NCBI RefSeq assembly: GCF_000738775.1
Contig: NZ_JPOC01000022.1
Coordinates: 62,001 to 126,000, forward strand
Direction of reading: 5' to 3'
From: Prescottella defluvii
GTDB lineage: Bacteria > Actinomycetota > Actinomycetes > Mycobacteriales > Mycobacteriaceae
Length of the DNA stretch: 64,000 bases
This document shows positions 62,289-64,000 of the stretch, in pieces. The position numbers and the translations under genes were made by a program. The notes under the pieces are model-generated. The model was not told the origin of the DNA and ran no database searches. It saw only the letters and a list, made by a program, of their open reading frames with translations. How positions within the stretch are numbered: position 1 is the first letter of the stretch; every line of letters starts with the position of its first letter.

Positions 62289-62672
62289 CTACCCGCCGGA
62301 ACCGTACGGGCGGGTGAGGATCTCGAGGTTGTGTCCGGCCGGGTCCCGGAAGTAGACGCCGCGACCACCGTCGTTCCGATTGAAGGTGCCCGGCCGGGTC
62401 CGGTGCGGATCGGCCCAGTGCTCCATCCCCTGGTCGAGGATCCGTCCGTAGATGCGGTCGAAGTCGTCCTCGCTGACGAGGAACGCGTAGTGCTGCGGCA
62501 GGACGTCGATCGGCGGATCCGCGAAGTCGAGAGTGACGCCGTGCTCCAGCACGACCGCCAGGAACGGACCGGCCGGAACCGGGTCCGGCAGGCCGAAGAG
62601 CGAGGTGAGGAAGTGCGCGGACACGTACTTGTCGTGCGCGAAGACGATGGTGTGATTGAACGAGACGGCCAT
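62289..62672 (-). CDS. VOC-family (glyoxalase/bleomycin-resistance-fold) protein
   Basis: A 127-residue vicinal-oxygen-chelate protein. NHTIVFAHDKYVSAHFLTSL is the first beta-alpha unit and GRGVYFRDPAGHNLEILTRP the last, with the metal-type Glu in NLEIL. The starting His is in FNHTIVF. GGGG precedes the ATG. These proteins often bind metal and act on small organic substrates or bind drugs; none can be named. Confidence 0.88.
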   Translation of the reverse strand: MAVSFNHTIVFAHDKYVSAHFLTSLFGLPDPVPAGPFLAVVLEHGVTLDFADPPIDVLPQHYAFLVSEDDFDRIYGRILDQGMEHWADPHRTRPGTFNRNDGGRGVYFRDPAGHNLEILTRPYGSGG

Positions 62673-62774
62673 GGAAGACCCCTTGTGCTACGACGCCTCC
62701 ATGCCTGACGCAGTCCGTCATCGGCACGCGACGCTGCGCACCATCCAAGCACCGATCGCGGTTGTCCCGCAAGA

Positions 62775-64000
62775 TCATCGGACGTCGCCGTCCAGACAGG
62801 CACCGACGATCGGTCCGATCTCCGCGAGCGCCTCGGGTGTGGTGAGCCTGTTGTGCGTGTGGCTGACCGGATGGACCCGGACAGCACCGGACACGAAGCG
62901 ATCCCACGGCGTCCGCGACCGTCCCGATCCGCCGTCGGCCGCGATGTAGACGAGATCGCCGTCGAACTCCGCCGGCCGGTACGCCTGCCCGAGGCCGACG
63001 GTGTGGACGTAGTCGGCGTACAGCCGGCGCAGATCGTCGGCGGTCAGCGACGCGTACGGTCCGCCGCTCTGCCGCAGCAACTGCTCCGCACGTTCTGGGG
63101 TGAGGTCGCCGTCGGGGCCGTCGATCTCGTCGATTCCCGCAAACTCGGCGAACAGCATGCCCAGGCTCGGGGTACGGGACGCCTCCGGGACCGAGTCGGC
63201 GGTCTGCGTGTCCAGCATGATCAGGGTCCCGACCTCCTCGTCGAGGTCCCGTAGCCGGACGGCCATCGCGTGGGCGATGGCGCCGCCGACCGAGTACCCG
63301 AGCAGGTGATAGGGACCGTGGGGGCGTACCCGCCGGATCAGCTCGACGTACTCGCGGGCCAGTGCCTCCATCGACCCGGGATCGTGGTCGACGTCGACCG
63401 TTCCCGGCGACTGCAGGCCGTACACCGGACGCCCGGACGGCACGTACGGCACGAGTCCGGTGTAGCAGCCCACCAGTCCGATCGCCGGATGCACACAGAA
63501 CAGCGGGTTGCCCCCGTCGCCGGCCCGCATCCTGAGCAGGTTCCCCGACTGTTCCGGCGTTCCGGCGTCCCCCGCGATACGCCGCGCGATCACGGCGGGC
63601 GTCGGGTCACCGAACACCCACTGCATCGGCAGTGCCCGGTGCAGTCGCGACTGCACCTCGGCGACCACCCGCACGGCGCTGAGGGAGTTGCCCCCGAGTT
63701 CGAAGAAGTTGTCGTCGATGCCGACCCGCTCGGCGCCGAGGACGTCGGCGAACACCTGGCACAGCACGCGCTCGACGTCGGTGCGCGGCGGCCGGTACTC
63801 CCCCGCCGTGAACGCCGGCGCGGGCAGCGCGGCGCGGTCGAGTTTGCCGTTCGAGTTCATCGGCACCTCGTCGAGGATCGTGATCGCCGACGGCACCATG
63901 TAGGCCGGCAGCGACGTCGCCGCGAACTTCCGCAGGGCGGCACCGTCGACGGCACCGTCCGAGGTGAGCCGGACGTACGACACCAGCACCGTCTCCCCGT
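62775..64000 (-). CDS. NRPS C-terminal part (adenylation end, PCP and thioesterase)
   Basis: The frame is open to the window edge. It begins with the end of an adenylation domain (YMVPSAITILDEVPMNSNGK, which gives the catalytic Lys, then LDRAALP). Next comes a carrier domain with DDNFFELGGNSLSAVRVVAE, whose Ser takes the phosphopantetheine arm. The last 280 residues are a type I thioesterase: FCVHPAIGLVGCYTGL, nucleophile LLGYSVGGAIAHAMA and a His in VSHTHNRL. The thioesterase would release the peptide product. The product cannot be predicted, since the condensation and specificity regions are outside the window. Confidence 0.93.
   Translation of the reverse strand, partial: GETVLVSYVRLTSDGAVDGAALRKFAATSLPAYMVPSAITILDEVPMNSNGKLDRAALPAPAFTAGEYRPPRTDVERVLCQVFADVLGAERVGIDDNFFELGGNSLSAVRVVAEVQSRLHRALPMQWVFGDPTPAVIARRIAGDAGTPEQSGNLLRMRAGDGGNPLFCVHPAIGLVGCYTGLVPYVPSGRPVYGLQSPGTVDVDHDPGSMEALAREYVELIRRVRPHGPYHLLGYSVGGAIAHAMAVRLRDLDEEVGTLIMLDTQTADSVPEASRTPSLGMLFAEFAGIDEIDGPDGDLTPERAEQLLRQSGGPYASLTADDLRRLYADYVHTVGLGQAYRPAEFDGDLVYIAADGGSGRSRTPWDRFVSGAVRVHPVSHTHNRLTTPEALAEIGPIVGACLDGDVR

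Noticed and set aside
1-64000. tRNA or rRNA genes, CRISPR arrays, phage integrase sites
   Set aside because: None were seen on reading either strand. Short repeats inside the YhgE/Pip-like gene are coding repeats, not a CRISPR array.

Overview
The window is high-GC actinobacterial DNA, most likely from Rhodococcus or a close Nocardiaceae relative. The evidence is the GC-rich third codon positions, the nadABC operon opposite an NrtR-type Nudix regulator, a bioB-bsaP-DUF2567 cluster opposite a BioQ-type TetR regulator (the mycobacterial arrangement), and several promoters that appear to give leaderless mRNAs. No rRNA, tRNA, CRISPR array or replication origin was seen. All identifications come from reading translations by eye; no database search was run.

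Layout. 0-1.2 kb: 3' end of a GH1 glycosidase and a LysE-type exporter. 1.2-7.4 kb: leftward catabolic operon (class III CoA-transferase, aldehyde dehydrogenase, alcohol dehydrogenase, oligopeptide-type binding lipoprotein) divergent from a TetR regulator. 7.5-16.6 kb: a leaderless membrane-protein gene, then an operon of amidohydrolase, degenerate ABC ATPase, YhgE/Pip-like membrane protein and glutamate decarboxylase, facing a large MalT/LAL-type LuxR regulator across a shared hairpin terminator. 17-21.7 kb: nadABC, nrtR, and a YCII-family gene. 22.1-28.9 kb: three DUF1214-like paralogues (the third frameshifted) around a second binding lipoprotein, then an IclR regulator with a perfect palindrome upstream. 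29-34.7 kb: alpha/beta hydrolase, malate:quinone oxidoreductase with a divergent LysR gene, and a YdeP/FdhF-like molybdopterin oxidoreductase. 35-37.6 kb: biotin synthase, its auxiliary protein, DUF2567 protein, BioQ. 37.6-48.7 kb: secreted and membrane proteins of unknown role, alkylsulfatase, secreted lipase, MFS pump with AraC regulator, TetR with aldo/keto reductase and acetyltransferase.

48.7-57.2 kb is a rearranged mosaic. Two 343-bp copies of a small membrane-protein gene, 6,961 bp apart, bracket a third catabolic set (TetR, MmgE/PrpD protein, SDR, third binding lipoprotein). The same interval holds ISL3 and IS3 remnants, a truncated AlbA_2 gene and a duplicated 3' end of the acyl-CoA dehydrogenase gene; a deleted lipase-gene remnant lies just outside. 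57-64 kb: an AidB-like acyl-CoA dehydrogenase divergent from an acyl-CoA synthetase over a perfect palindrome, a DUF1801 protein, a Mut7-C protein with an unusual C-terminal extension, a VOC protein, and the C-terminal adenylation/PCP/thioesterase end of an NRPS running off the window.

A recurring theme is catabolic enzymes paired with one member of a family of orphan solute-binding lipoproteins and a local regulator, with no permease or ATPase gene alongside. This occurs three times (1-7 kb, 22-29 kb, 50-55 kb).
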